A stretch of 16,360 nt of DNA, taken from assembly GCA_946479395.1 (NCBI GenBank), contig CAMLFV010000040.1:1-16360 (forward strand), given 5' to 3'. Both the position numbers and the translations under genes were made by a program. Below the pieces are notes generated by a model. That model worked only from the letters and a program-made list of their open reading frames with translations, was not told where the DNA came from and did not search any database. Below are positions 1 to 7,343 of the stretch, piece after piece. Origin of the DNA: an uncultured Flavobacterium sp. (GTDB lineage: Bacteria > Bacteroidota > Bacteroidia > Flavobacteriales > Flavobacteriaceae). How positions within the stretch are numbered: the first letter of the stretch is position 1; the number at the start of each line of letters is the position of its first letter.

Positions 1-867
1 TGCCTGACTTAAAGATGCTTTAAAAGCAGCGGCATCTAAAGGTTTATAATCAAAAAGTGCAGACGGCATCATTGGTTTACACTGATTAAAAACCTGTGCA
101 AAAGTAGCATTTGCCTTTTCGTAATTTTTCAGATTCTTATACGCGCCACCCACATAACTTAACGCCTGATAATACAGACTGTTTTTAGGCTGATCTTTCT
201 GCGTGTCGTTAAAAAAGGCAATAACCGAACCGCGATCCGATGAATAAAATTTAGATCGAACCACCTGAAACCACATACGGTTTTTAAAGAAATCGTCTTT
301 ATTTGAAGTCTGTTTTTTGTACAGATTTTCTACCTTTCCGGTAAAGTCCGTATCGGCATTTAACTGCGTGCGGTTGTTGTAATCCCAATAATTGTAGGAT
401 TGGTTTGAATAGGCTTCGATACCACGCGCCAACATGATAAACAACACAAACTTTTGTGTTTTCTCGTCGGATGTATCCAAAGTGAATTTAAAATTCTGCT
501 TTTTAAACTCGGCTTCCGGATTTTTAGCCTGACTAATTGTTCTTAATGGAGCATCTAAATCTTTATTGTACAGATAATATTCTACCGTTTCAGGAGTGTA
601 CTTTTTTAAATAACTTGTCCAGTCTGACACATTTTCGTCTTTAAACAAATCGCCAGGTGACTGCACACTGTATCCGTTATAAAAAGTAGTGTAATCATCG
701 TAAAAAAACGGTTGATACTCTTTGTTGTTCACTGTAATTTCGGGTGAAAATATAGAAGTATAGCCCGCGCCCCACTCACCTCCTGCACAGGCATAAACGT
801 AAGCTCCATAAGCTAATATAATAGTTAAACTACCAGCTGCTAACAGTTTTAAAATCTTCTTTTTCAT
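1..867 (-). CDS. Uncharacterised exported 'CAGG' protein, 3' end outside the window
   Basis: Partial gene: 289 codons are open from an ATG at 867 down to base 1 with no stop. The N-terminus is lysine-rich, followed by a hydrophobic stretch (about residues 5-26) and Cys27 in the context VYAC-AGGEW. This is either a signal anchor or a non-canonical lipobox. Aromatic- and Asn-rich sequence follows, and around residues 235-270 there is an amphipathic stretch (YYQALSYVGGAYKNLKNYEK) that resembles a TPR-type helical hairpin. The start lies inside the end of the upstream lipoprotein gene (38-base overlap), so the two are almost certainly co-transcribed and translationally coupled. I recall similar proteins with the conserved ACAGG(D/E)W segment in other flavobacteria, but know of no assigned function. 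The start is supported by the typical MKKKIL signal-type N-terminus. Real gene: likely; function: unknown. Confidence 0.8.
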   Translation of the reverse strand, partial: MKKKILKLLAAGSLTIILAYGAYVYACAGGEWGAGYTSIFSPEITVNNKEYQPFFYDDYTTFYNGYSVQSPGDLFKDENVSDWTSYLKKYTPETVEYYLYNKDLDAPLRTISQAKNPEAEFKKQNFKFTLDTSDEKTQKFVLFIMLARGIEAYSNQSYNYWDYNNRTQLNADTDFTGKVENLYKKQTSNKDDFFKNRMWFQVVRSKFYSSDRGSVIAFFNDTQKDQPKNSLYYQALSYVGGAYKNLKNYEKANATFAQVFNQCKPMMPSALFDYKPLDAAAFKASLSQA

Positions 868-1819
868 AAGCTTTTAAATTATTTTCATTTAAATCGTAAA
901 ATATAATCTCGTTGGGTTTGTGTTTGCTGTTCTTTTTAATATAGTGCATCATTTGCTTTAACTGATCGGCACTTACAGCTTCAATTTTAATTTCATCGTC
1001 TTTTGCCAGATATCTGCCTTTAAAAACAACATCTTCTACAACCTTATATCTATTTTCATTGATCTTTTCGAATTGATCTCCCATTAAATCGTTTACTCGT
1101 AAACCACCAATTAAATTGGTTACTTGATTACTGCGAACATGCACACCCCAGCTAAAAACGGGCAGGGCAATATTTAAAGGCAACTTGTAATTATGTAACG
1201 AATTGATGTAATTTTTTGCTGTTTTTTGACTGTAGATGGAATTATCATCGCCAGCATTGATAACGCCCATGTTATAATACATTAGCACACCGGTTTTTAC
1301 TGAAGGAACACCCGTTTTTTCGGGATACTTAATTTGATGCAATCGAATAGTTGCTGATAAATTGGGATGCAGTTTTTTAAATTCTTCTATAAACTGAAAG
1401 TAGTTTTGTTTTGATTTAAGACTCCAATCGCAATCAAACTGGATTTCGTTTATCGATACATTTGCCGATTTATTGATCTGTTGGATATAATTGTACACCT
1501 TTACCGCCAAACTATCGACAGCATTGTTTTGCAAGAAAACTTCATTCTTAATATACACAACCGGAACAACATTATATCCTTCCGGTTTCTGATTAAAAAC
1601 TACTGGCGCAACTGGAATTGCTTGATTATTCTGTAAAGCCACATCGAAATACCGAATGTACAGTTTTTTGACATTCAGATCTTTTAAATACTGTTGTTCG
1701 GTTTCGGTTAAACTAAACGAAGTACGCCAAAAATAAAATGCCGTGTCTATTTTTTCTGTTTTTGCCGAACAAGCCACCAATAAGGAAACCAGCAACATTA
1801 ACAACCAATTTTTTTTCAT
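830..1819 (-). CDS. Lipoprotein with a TIM-barrel-like, glycosidase-like pattern
   Basis: 329 residues from the ATG at 1819; an in-frame TTG at 1825 would add two residues, but it lies inside the predicted -7 box. The N-terminus is a classic SpII signal with lipobox LVAC, lipidated Cys17. The mature part alternates helices with strand-like segments ending in polar or acidic residues: KKLYIRYFDV, VVPVVYIKN, EIQFDCDWS (D-C-D-W at about 129-132), LSATIRLHQ, GVLMYYNMG, NIALPVFSWG and EIIFYDLN near the C-terminus. That spacing is typical of a TIM barrel, and the FDCDW segment is where a catalytic acid would sit in a glycosidase-like barrel. It is reminiscent of DUF3142 proteins, but I cannot confirm this without a profile search. 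It overlaps the downstream 'CAGG' gene by 38 bases, so the two proteins probably act together at the envelope. The function is inferred only from the fold pattern. Confidence 0.85.
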   Translation of the reverse strand: MKKNWLLMLLVSLLVACSAKTEKIDTAFYFWRTSFSLTETEQQYLKDLNVKKLYIRYFDVALQNNQAIPVAPVVFNQKPEGYNVVPVVYIKNEVFLQNNAVDSLAVKVYNYIQQINKSANVSINEIQFDCDWSLKSKQNYFQFIEEFKKLHPNLSATIRLHQIKYPEKTGVPSVKTGVLMYYNMGVINAGDDNSIYSQKTAKNYINSLHNYKLPLNIALPVFSWGVHVRSNQVTNLIGGLRVNDLMGDQFEKINENRYKVVEDVVFKGRYLAKDDEIKIEAVSADQLKQMMHYIKKNSKHKPNEIIFYDLNENNLKAYEKEDFKTVSSW

Positions 1820-1822
1820 ATT

Positions 1823-1852
1823 CAAATATAAGAAAATGCATTTGTTTTATAA
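1823..1852 (-). promoter_or_regulatory. Putative promoter of the lipoprotein/CAGG operon, possibly leaderless
   Basis: On the minus strand there is TTA (1852-1850), a 19-base spacer and a full TATATTTG -7 box (1830-1823). This fits the Bacteroidota housekeeping promoter (TTG, 19 bases, TAnnTTTG) with one mismatch in the -33 part. The box ends only 3 bases before the ATG at 1819, so initiation at the usual distance would fall on or near the A of the start codon. Confidence 0.45.
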
Positions 1853-1866
1853 TAAATACAATTTTT

Positions 1867-1896
1867 TTAGTGTTAAGAATTTTAGCCTTATATTCG
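1867..1896 (+). promoter_or_regulatory. Putative promoter of the 1924 lipoprotein gene
   Basis: TTA (1867-1869), a 19-base spacer and TATATTCG (1889-1896): one mismatch in each element to the Bacteroidota consensus TTG/TAnnTTTG, with the consensus spacing. It lies back to back with the divergent promoter at 1823-1852. The predicted leader is about 24 bases. Confidence 0.35.
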
Positions 1897-1923
1897 CCTA
1901 ATAAAAAACTAAATTTATAACTT

Positions 1924-2808
1924 ATGAAAATATTAAAATCATTACTTCAGATTTCTTTAATTAGCTTTGTTGGAATATTAATCTCTTGCGAAAATAATTC
2001 TGATTCCTATGAAATAATTGAACCAGCAATCCAAGAACCTATCGATTTATCAAAGGATTCGTTATACATCTCAAAAAACAACCCTTCAACTTTTGAACTT
2101 GTTGATTTTAAAGTGACTGTTAATACTAATGGAAAAGAGATTAGAGATGTTTATGATTCGTTGACTTTTGCTGTTTCTAATATTGACAAAGAACTTAAGT
2201 TTTTTTCAATTAGTTATGAAGATCCAAATAATCCTATTGGTCATCCTCAGGAATTTGGACCTAATGTATGGAAACACTATTTTACAACACCTGGTTTACA
2301 TACAGCCTATATTTATACATACAAAAATGGTGTAAAGAAGCTTTTAAAGTCTGCCGATTTCAACGTTTCAAAGAGTTCAGACTTGTTTAATGTAAACTGG
2401 AATAATTTTAAAGCCGAACAACTAACTTTTGTAAATTTATTAGAAAGGCATAGAATAAATGTATCAAAAAGCTTAAAAAGTATTTCATTTAATAATAACA
2501 TAAAAGTTATTGGTGCAACCTGTAATTGGCAAACAACTCATTGGCCTTTTAAAGCGGAACTTTATAACCGAAGTAATGAAATATTTTTAGATTATTTAGA
2601 AAGCACGTATGGTTCACCAACTTATTTAACAACAACAGAAAGTAACATCATTAATATATTCAACAGTACATTTGTATCAACAAAACTTTCTTCTCCTGAA
2701 AGCATTTTCGGTATTTGGATAACTGAAACTTCAAATATTGCAGTAATCATTCAAAAGTATTCAGAATCTCAACAAGAATACCAGATAATTGCTGAGGAAA
2801 AAAAATAG
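1924..2808 (+). CDS. Uncharacterised lipoprotein
   Basis: 294 residues, starting MKILKSLLQISLISF with lipobox LISC and lipidated Cys22 followed by an acidic, Asn/Ser-rich linker (ENNSDSYE) that would suit surface export in flavobacteria. Residues about 50-150 read like a beta-sandwich domain: alternating strands, then GPNVWKHYFTTPGLHTAYIYTYKNG, echoing the 'PG-Y-ya' closing strand of PKD/Ig-like domains. The C-terminal half has IGATCNWQTTHWPFKAELYNRSNEIFLDYL and ends in strand-like segments (IFGIWITETSNIAVIIQKY). I do not recognise a family. It stands alone: divergent from the operon to its left and convergent with the 2835-3266 gene 26 bases downstream, with no clear terminator between. An interaction or structural role at the cell surface is possible, but there is no direct evidence. 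Confidence 0.8.
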   Translation: MKILKSLLQISLISFVGILISCENNSDSYEIIEPAIQEPIDLSKDSLYISKNNPSTFELVDFKVTVNTNGKEIRDVYDSLTFAVSNIDKELKFFSISYEDPNNPIGHPQEFGPNVWKHYFTTPGLHTAYIYTYKNGVKKLLKSADFNVSKSSDLFNVNWNNFKAEQLTFVNLLERHRINVSKSLKSISFNNNIKVIGATCNWQTTHWPFKAELYNRSNEIFLDYLESTYGSPTYLTTTESNIINIFNSTFVSTKLSSPESIFGIWITETSNIAVIIQKYSESQQEYQIIAEEKK

Positions 2809-2834
2809 TAAAAAAATTAATGTAACTGTAAAAA

Positions 2835-3266
2835 CTATTCCTGCGAAGCGGTGTTATCTTTATTCAACAATTTAATTTCGTTTGTTTGCACCGCATCTTC
2901 GTATCGAACAAAAACAGGTGTTGCACCCAAACCTTTACAGGTAAAAAATACGGTATAGCCTTTTTTATCGTCGCCCGAAACATTTATGGCTTTCAGTTTT
3001 AATTTTTTGTTCATATTGTCGGCACGCAGGTATGCATCGTTTTGGGTGATGTACATGTAACGTTCAAAGTTACTTGGATTGCTAATTTGCAAGCTGTCAC
3101 CTACTTTAACTGTAGCGCCGCTTTTAGAAACATATTCGGTGTAAGTACCTGCTTTGGTCAACGCATCGTGCGAAACCGATTTAACTTTTTTGTTTTGAGC
3201 CACAACGTGCTGACCAACAACAATTAAAAGAAGTAGTATAATTTTTTTAAAATGGATATTTTTCAT
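2835..3266 (-). CDS. Small secreted protein of unknown function
   Basis: 143 residues from the ATG at 3266; an in-frame ATG at 3278 would add MLLI ahead of it, but the MKNIHFKK start gives the better signal peptide. The hydrophobic core IILLLLIVVG is followed by a likely SpI cleavage site at VVAQ (about residue 24), with no lipobox cysteine, so the product should be periplasmic or secreted. The mature protein of about 120 residues is strand-rich (ATVKVGDSLQIS, FERYMYITQND, KGYTVFFTCKG, TPVFVRYEDAV) and looks like a small beta-barrel or beta-sandwich. It has one cysteine and no catalytic motif I recognise. It is convergent with the 1924 lipoprotein and divergent from the 3346 lipoprotein, so it is probably transcribed alone. 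The function is unknown. Confidence 0.75.
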   Translation of the reverse strand: MKNIHFKKIILLLLIVVGQHVVAQNKKVKSVSHDALTKAGTYTEYVSKSGATVKVGDSLQISNPSNFERYMYITQNDAYLRADNMNKKLKLKAINVSGDDKKGYTVFFTCKGLGATPVFVRYEDAVQTNEIKLLNKDNTASQE

Positions 3267-3345
3267 AATTAATAGCATTTAATTTCAATTAAAAGTAATC
3301 ATTTTTAATGTGAAATTTTATATTTTAGATAAAATTTGTAAAAGT

Positions 3346-3756
3346 ATGATCAGTAAAAATTTTCCTACCAAAATGCTATTACCTTTAACCATTATATTAT
3401 TAAGTGCTTGCAGTTCCAGTTTTGACAGTAAAGAATATCCTATTATGTACTCATCAAAAAACACGCAATTTAACATGTTTATTTATAGTGGTAAATTTCC
3501 TGTTGATGAAAAACTTATATTTAATGAAGATAAAAGTTATTTTTACGAGACATGTAGTTTAAACGAAAAAGGAACATGGAAAATAAAAGGTGATTCACTA
3601 TTCTTATTTTGCCAAGAAAAAGGTTTTAAAAATGAAAATTTGTATAATATTGATTCATTAAAGCAGGTTGTAATCTGTAGAGAAATACCAACAATTTGGG
3701 TAATAAAGAACAACCGAATAAAACAAGTTGAAAGAAATCTTCTTTTATTTGAATAA
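3346..3756 (+). CDS. Small lipoprotein, lipocalin-like pattern
   Basis: 136 residues from the ATG at 3346. The frame is open from a GTG at 3310, but the upstream codons give an implausible N-terminus; the ATG at 3373 (MLLPLTIILLSAC) is another possible start. Whichever start is used, the lipobox LSAC followed by SSS marks a lipoprotein. The mature domain has the pattern of short flavobacterial lipocalin/NlpE-like lipoproteins: a strand with an aromatic-acidic turn (KLIFNEDKSYFYE), then GTWKIKGDSLFL and further strands. Base composition is very AT-rich, as in its neighbours. It is followed after 6 bases by the hairpin at 3763-3795, which is mainly a terminator for the opposite strand. I cannot name a ligand or function. 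Confidence 0.7.
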   Translation: MISKNFPTKMLLPLTIILLSACSSSFDSKEYPIMYSSKNTQFNMFIYSGKFPVDEKLIFNEDKSYFYETCSLNEKGTWKIKGDSLFLFCQEKGFKNENLYNIDSLKQVVICREIPTIWVIKNNRIKQVERNLLLFE

Positions 3757-3762
3757 AAACAA

Positions 3763-3795
3763 AACCCCGACGGAGTTTAGAACTCCGTCGGGGTT
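3763..3795 (-). terminator. Strong hairpin terminator between convergent genes
   Basis: A perfect 15-bp inverted repeat (AACCCCGACGGAGTT / AACTCCGTCGGGGTT) around a 3-base loop. Read on the minus strand the stem is followed by TTTTGTTTTT, so it should terminate the S46 peptidase gene ending at 3819. On the plus strand the stem is followed by TGGTAAATT, so it is a weaker intrinsic terminator for the lipoprotein gene ending at 3756. Confidence 0.85.
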
Positions 3796-3818
3796 GGTAA
3801 ATTATCTACTAAATAAGA

Positions 3819-5916
3819 TTACTTGATAATCTTCAATTCATTAATTAAGTTGGTTGCGCCTGCGTATTTATCAATAATGAACAATACGTAACGGATATCA
3901 ACATTAATGGTACGTTGTAATTTAGGATCAAAAATAACATCACCAGCCATAGCTTCAATGTTACCGTCGAAAGCTAAACCAATCAACTCTCCTTTTCCGT
4001 TTAAAACCGGTGAACCAGAGTTACCGCCTGTAATATCGTGATCCGTTAAAAAGTTTACGTGTAACGTTCCGTCTTTATCGGCATACTGTCCGTAATCTTT
4101 TGCGTTATACAAATCAATTAAACGTTGTGGGTTTTCAAACTCTTCGTCGCCTGCTTTATGTTTTGCAATGGTTCCTTTTAAAGTCGTGTACCAATTGTCA
4201 GTTGCATCGTTCGGACGGTCTGCACGGCGAGGTAAATCAATTACTTTTCCGTAAGTTAAACGCAATGTTGAGTTAGCATCAGGATAGTATTTTGTTTTTG
4301 GATTTGCCTTGCGTAATCCATCAACCAATTTGCGGAAAGCTACATCGTATTTTTCTTTTAACGGAGCAATTGCTACTGATCATTGATTTATCAGGATTTT
4401 TCAAATACTTCATCAATAAATCTTTTGATGAAAACACACTACCTGCAAATGCTTTATCTACAATTTTAGAATAATCGTAATTATTTTTCTCACCTAATTG
4501 TTTTACATACGGAGCCACATCATAACCTGTAGATTTTGTTGCATATAAGTTTAACTGACGCGCCAACATTTCAGCTTCTAACGGACCATAAAAACCTTTA
4601 TAAGTATCGTTAATTGCCTCTTCTAATCTTGGGCGCATTTCTGCACGCTTCGCTTCGTTTTCATTGGCATACTGAATTAACGCATTTCCGAAACTATAAG
4701 GAATTGCAGCTAAATCTGACGTACGTAAAATAGTCATTAAATAATTGTCGTGACGTGCTTTTTCGTTAGTTGCAGCGTAATACGCATTAATGTCGGCAAC
4801 AACGTTTCCGTATTCTTCTTTATTTTTCTTTTTGTTAGCCCATTTGTTAAACTTAGCTTCGTTTTTACGTTTTGTATCGGCTGTTTTTTGAGCTGTTAAT
4901 GCATCGATCATTCCCTGACGGTTTTTCCAGTAGTTGGCAACACCTGCGTATTTACTTGCATAAGCCAAACGAACTTCGTCTTTCTGATCCATGTATTTTT
5001 TCATCACATCCATTCCTAAACGAGATCCTTCAACCCAAGCAGGATAAGCAAATTCAACGTTTTGCTGAATTCCTTCTGCCGGCATCCAACGGTTTGTTCT
5101 ACCCGGATATCCTAAGATCATAGAGAAATCGCCTTCTTTTAAACCTTGAATATTTACAGGTAAAAAGTGTTTTGGTTTTAACGGAACGTTGTTTGCAGCA
5201 TATTCTGCAGGGTTTCCATTCGCATCGCCATAAACGCGGAACAATGAAAAATCACCCGTGTGGCGTGGCCATTCCCAGTTGTCTGTATCGCCACCAAACT
5301 TACCGATTGATGCTGGTGGAGTTCCCACTAAACGAACATCGGTATAATCTTGATACACGAAATAGTAATATTCGTTACCTTGGAAGAAAGATCGAACTGA
5401 AACAGTATATTTACCGCCTTCGTTATTTTCTTTATCGATTTTTGCAATTTCCTGATTGATTGCTTTTTCGCGTTCAGCCTCAGTCATTCCTTTGTTAACA
5501 ACACCTAAAATACGTTTTGTAACATCGTCCATACGAACAAAGAAACGTACCGAAATATCTTTAGGTTTGCGTTCATCGGCTTTTGTTTTTGCCCAGAAAC
5601 CATTTGTTAAAATATCGTCTTGCGGAGTAGAAAGTTCTGCAATTTTATCGTATCCACAGTGGTGGTTTGTTAAAACCAATCCTTGATCCGAAATAATTTC
5701 GGCAGTACAACCGCCATCAAACTGCACAATAGCATCTTTTAAAGAGTGGTTGTTTATGCTGTAAATTTCGTCAGGCGTTAACTGTAACCCCATTTTTTGC
5801 ATATCGCGGTGGTTTAAACGTTCAATGAACATTAAAAACCACATTCCTTCGTTTGCAAACATACCCAAAGGCATTGCCAGCATAAACAAAGAAAGAAATA
5901 AGCTTAATTTTTTCAT
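3819..5916 (-). pseudogene. S46 dipeptidyl-peptidase (DPP7-type), frameshifted
   Basis: S46 peptidases remove dipeptides from peptide N-termini in the periplasm of Bacteroidota that live on protein. The N-terminal part (ATG at 5916) has a signal peptide (residues 1-21, then NEGMW), the His motif TNHHCGY (His86) and the Asp motif RHTGDFS (Asp222). This frame is joined correctly to about residue 514 (KSMIS), then runs into out-of-family sequence and stops at TGA 4323-4321. The family sequence resumes in another frame at about 4376 (VAIAPLKEKYDVAFRKL) and continues to TAA at 3819 with the serine motif TGGNSGSPV. Both pieces total about 699 residues, near the usual 710-720. The lesion equals loss of 2 (or 5, 8...) bases or gain of 1. 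Eighteen residues after the catalytic Ser is Gly (AFDGN), as in DPP7; DPP11 has Arg there. The catalytic serine lies beyond the break, so the enzyme should be inactive unless the lesion is an assembly error. Confidence 0.85.
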
Positions 5917-6239
5917 TATTAATGTTGATTTTTTCTTTACATGCGAAGATAATAAATTGTTTTTAGTTGTAGGTTATTAGTTACTTAAGATACTTATTTG
6001 GTTTGATATTTTTAATTGATAAAGGCGTTCTGCGGAATTTCTCCACAAAAAACCACAACTCATCAATAGAACTTTTTGTTTTTAGATCCTTTTAAATTGA
6101 CATCTTCTAAATCATCAAACAATAAATAGCTGATTTTGTATAGAATATTCCTAAATATCAACTTAAAAGACTAAGAACATTGTAATGTTATAAAAAACGG
6201 TTCGGTTTTAGTTAATGATTTTATTTAAAATTTTAAACC
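5917..6239. other. 323-base intergenic region without a recognised gene
   Basis: A divergent region between the S46 peptidase gene and the 6240 lipoprotein gene. I see no convincing ORF, RNA gene or repeat. On the minus strand TATCTTCG (about 45 bases upstream of 5916) resembles a -7 box but lacks a -33 TTG at the right distance. On the plus strand TTG at 6180-6182 with a 19-base spacer leads to TCGGTTTT at 6202-6209, a weak match. Promoters for both genes must lie here. Confidence 0.4.
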
Positions 6240-6719
6240 ATGAAAAAAATATTCAAAAATTTTATTGGCTTGTGTGCTTTAGCCGTTGTTACAAGCGTTC
6301 TTTTTGTGAATTGTAGCAGTAGCGATGATGGAGCAAATCCGGTTGTTCCTGGAATTGAAGGTAAAAGCATGAAATTTACCATTACCATTGATAATGTAAC
6401 TATGGACGATTATATATCGTTTGTTGCCGTGAGTTCGTCTTTCAACACCAATACAATTTGGAAAGTGAATGGAACAGAACGCACAAACGAAACAGGTATT
6501 TCTTTAGACAAACAAAGCTTTTCAGGATCTACCAAAACGTATGTTATTGAAAGTATTTCGCCATTACCTGCCGCAAGTTTAAGTATGCAGTTTATTCCTT
6601 TTAACAACAAAAGCATTACGTATTCTTACAAAGCAGAAATTAATGGAACGGTGGTAAAAGACGAACAAAACATTACAGTAACCAACCCAAACAGCCATAC
6701 AGCACAATACAGTTACTAA
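6240..6719 (+). CDS. Surface-type lipoprotein, unknown function
   Basis: 159 residues. The SpII signal MKKIFKNFIGLCALAVVTSVLFVNC places the lipid on Cys25. It is followed directly by SSSDDG, the Ser/acidic-rich tract right after the cysteine that acts as a lipoprotein export signal to the cell surface in flavobacteria. The remaining 130 residues are strand-rich (KFTITIDNVTMDDYISFVAV, KTYVIESISP, LSMQFIPF, KSITYSYKAEINGTV, QNITVTN), consistent with one immunoglobulin-like or beta-sandwich domain. The NxT/NxS-rich sequence has no catalytic motif. It is monocistronic: a terminator follows after 3 bases and the LysM gene has its own promoter. I do not recognise the family. Confidence 0.8.
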   Translation: MKKIFKNFIGLCALAVVTSVLFVNCSSSDDGANPVVPGIEGKSMKFTITIDNVTMDDYISFVAVSSSFNTNTIWKVNGTERTNETGISLDKQSFSGSTKTYVIESISPLPAASLSMQFIPFNNKSITYSYKAEINGTVVKDEQNITVTNPNSHTAQYSY

Positions 6720-6722
6720 TAA

Positions 6723-6753
6723 AAAATGTCTCTAAAATTTTTAGGGACATTTT
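6723..6753 (+). terminator. Terminator of the 6240 lipoprotein gene
   Basis: An inverted repeat with left arm 6723-6736 (ends GTCTCTAAA) and right arm 6740-6753 (TTTAGGGACATTTT), one G-U pair and a 3-base loop, immediately after the stop codon. The T-rich end of the right arm and following ATTT suit Rho-independent termination on the plus strand. Confidence 0.7.
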
Positions 6754-6776
6754 ATTTGGTACGATATTAAATTCAG

Positions 6777-6806
6777 TTGCTAAAATTTGATCACATTATA
6801 TATTTT
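6777..6806 (+). promoter_or_regulatory. Putative promoter of the LysM gene
   Basis: TTG (6777-6779), a 19-base spacer and TATATTTT (6799-6806): one mismatch to the Bacteroidota consensus TTG/TAnnTTTG with ideal spacing. The predicted leader is about 34 bases to the ATG at 6844. Confidence 0.5.
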
Positions 6807-6843
6807 TCATTACATTTATTAAAATTTAAAAATTAATTACGTT

Positions 6844-7302
6844 ATGGGATTATTTTCATTTATTAAAGAAAAGGGCGCTAAAATTTTTGGCAAAAAAGAA
6901 CAGGAAGCTCCTGTTGAAGAGAAAAAAACATTGCAGGCACAAGCTTTGTTAGATTATGTAAAGCAGCTTGGTTTACCTTACAACAGAATTAAATTATCGG
7001 TTACCGATGATGATGTTAAGGTTGAAGGCGAGGTTGCTGCACAAGAAGATGCCGAAAAAATTGTTTTAGCAATTGGTAATGTTGAAGGTGTTGACCAAGT
7101 TGATAACTTAATGACTGTTGCTACACCGGCTCCACAAGCACAATTTTACACAGTTGTAAGTGGCGATACCTTATCGAAAATTTCTAAAGAATTTTATGGC
7201 GATGCCAACAAATACAACACTATTTTCGAAGCAAATAAACCCATGTTAACACATCCTGATAAAATTTATCCGGGTCAGGTTTTAAGAATACCAAATTTAT
7301 AA
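6844..7302 (+). CDS. lysM: BON-LysM domain protein (YgaU/Kbp family)
   Basis: 152 residues, close to the 149 of E. coli YgaU (Kbp), and collinear with it as I recall that sequence. The N-terminal MGLFSFIKEKGAKIFG amphipathic start is shared. A BON domain covers about residues 35-92 (KLSVTDDDVKVEGEV, then GNVEGVDQVDNLM). A LysM domain covers about 100-151 (FYTVVSGDTLSKISKEFYG, then YNTIFEANKPML and KIYPGQVLRIP). There is no signal peptide, so it is probably cytoplasmic, as reported for Kbp, which binds K+ and senses its level; LysM domains otherwise bind peptidoglycan. Lys/Glu-rich residues 16-28 link the start to the BON domain. Its own promoter and terminator make it a single-gene unit. The family call is secure; the K+ role is inferred from the E. 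coli homologue. Confidence 0.95.
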   Translation: MGLFSFIKEKGAKIFGKKEQEAPVEEKKTLQAQALLDYVKQLGLPYNRIKLSVTDDDVKVEGEVAAQEDAEKIVLAIGNVEGVDQVDNLMTVATPAPQAQFYTVVSGDTLSKISKEFYGDANKYNTIFEANKPMLTHPDKIYPGQVLRIPNL

Positions 7303-7306
7303 ACTG

Positions 7307-7341
7307 AAAAATCCTCTTAAATTTTTTAAGAGGATTTTTTT
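7307..7341 (+). terminator. Terminator of the LysM gene
   Basis: Stem AATCCTCTTAA / TTAAGAGGATT with a 5-base loop, then a run of T up to 7341, beginning just after the stop codon at 7302. It is a textbook Rho-independent terminator on the plus strand. The A-run before the stem could also let it act on the minus strand, where it would serve the nuclease gene whose original stop is at 7344. Confidence 0.85.
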
Positions 7342-7343
7342 GA

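Noticed and set aside
3819..4328. A separate 169-codon gene starting MVDGLRK
   Set aside because: It is the C-terminal third of the S46 peptidase in the shifted frame; the Met is internal and there is no signal peptide or promoter.
4360..4390. Programmed ribosomal frameshifting in the S46 gene
   Set aside because: No slippery heptamer, internal Shine-Dalgarno-like site or downstream pseudoknot is evident, and S46 peptidases are not known to use frameshifting. A deletion is simpler.
4872..5686. Open frames on the plus strand opposite the S46 peptidase
   Set aside because: They are antisense shadows of a clearly conserved coding sequence, without signal peptides, promoters or family resemblance.
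5917..6239. Small gene, riboswitch or RNA in the 323-base gap
   Set aside because: No ORF with a plausible start and composition, no tRNA-like or riboswitch-like core, and only short chance inverted repeats such as AACATT/AATGTT near 6176-6189.
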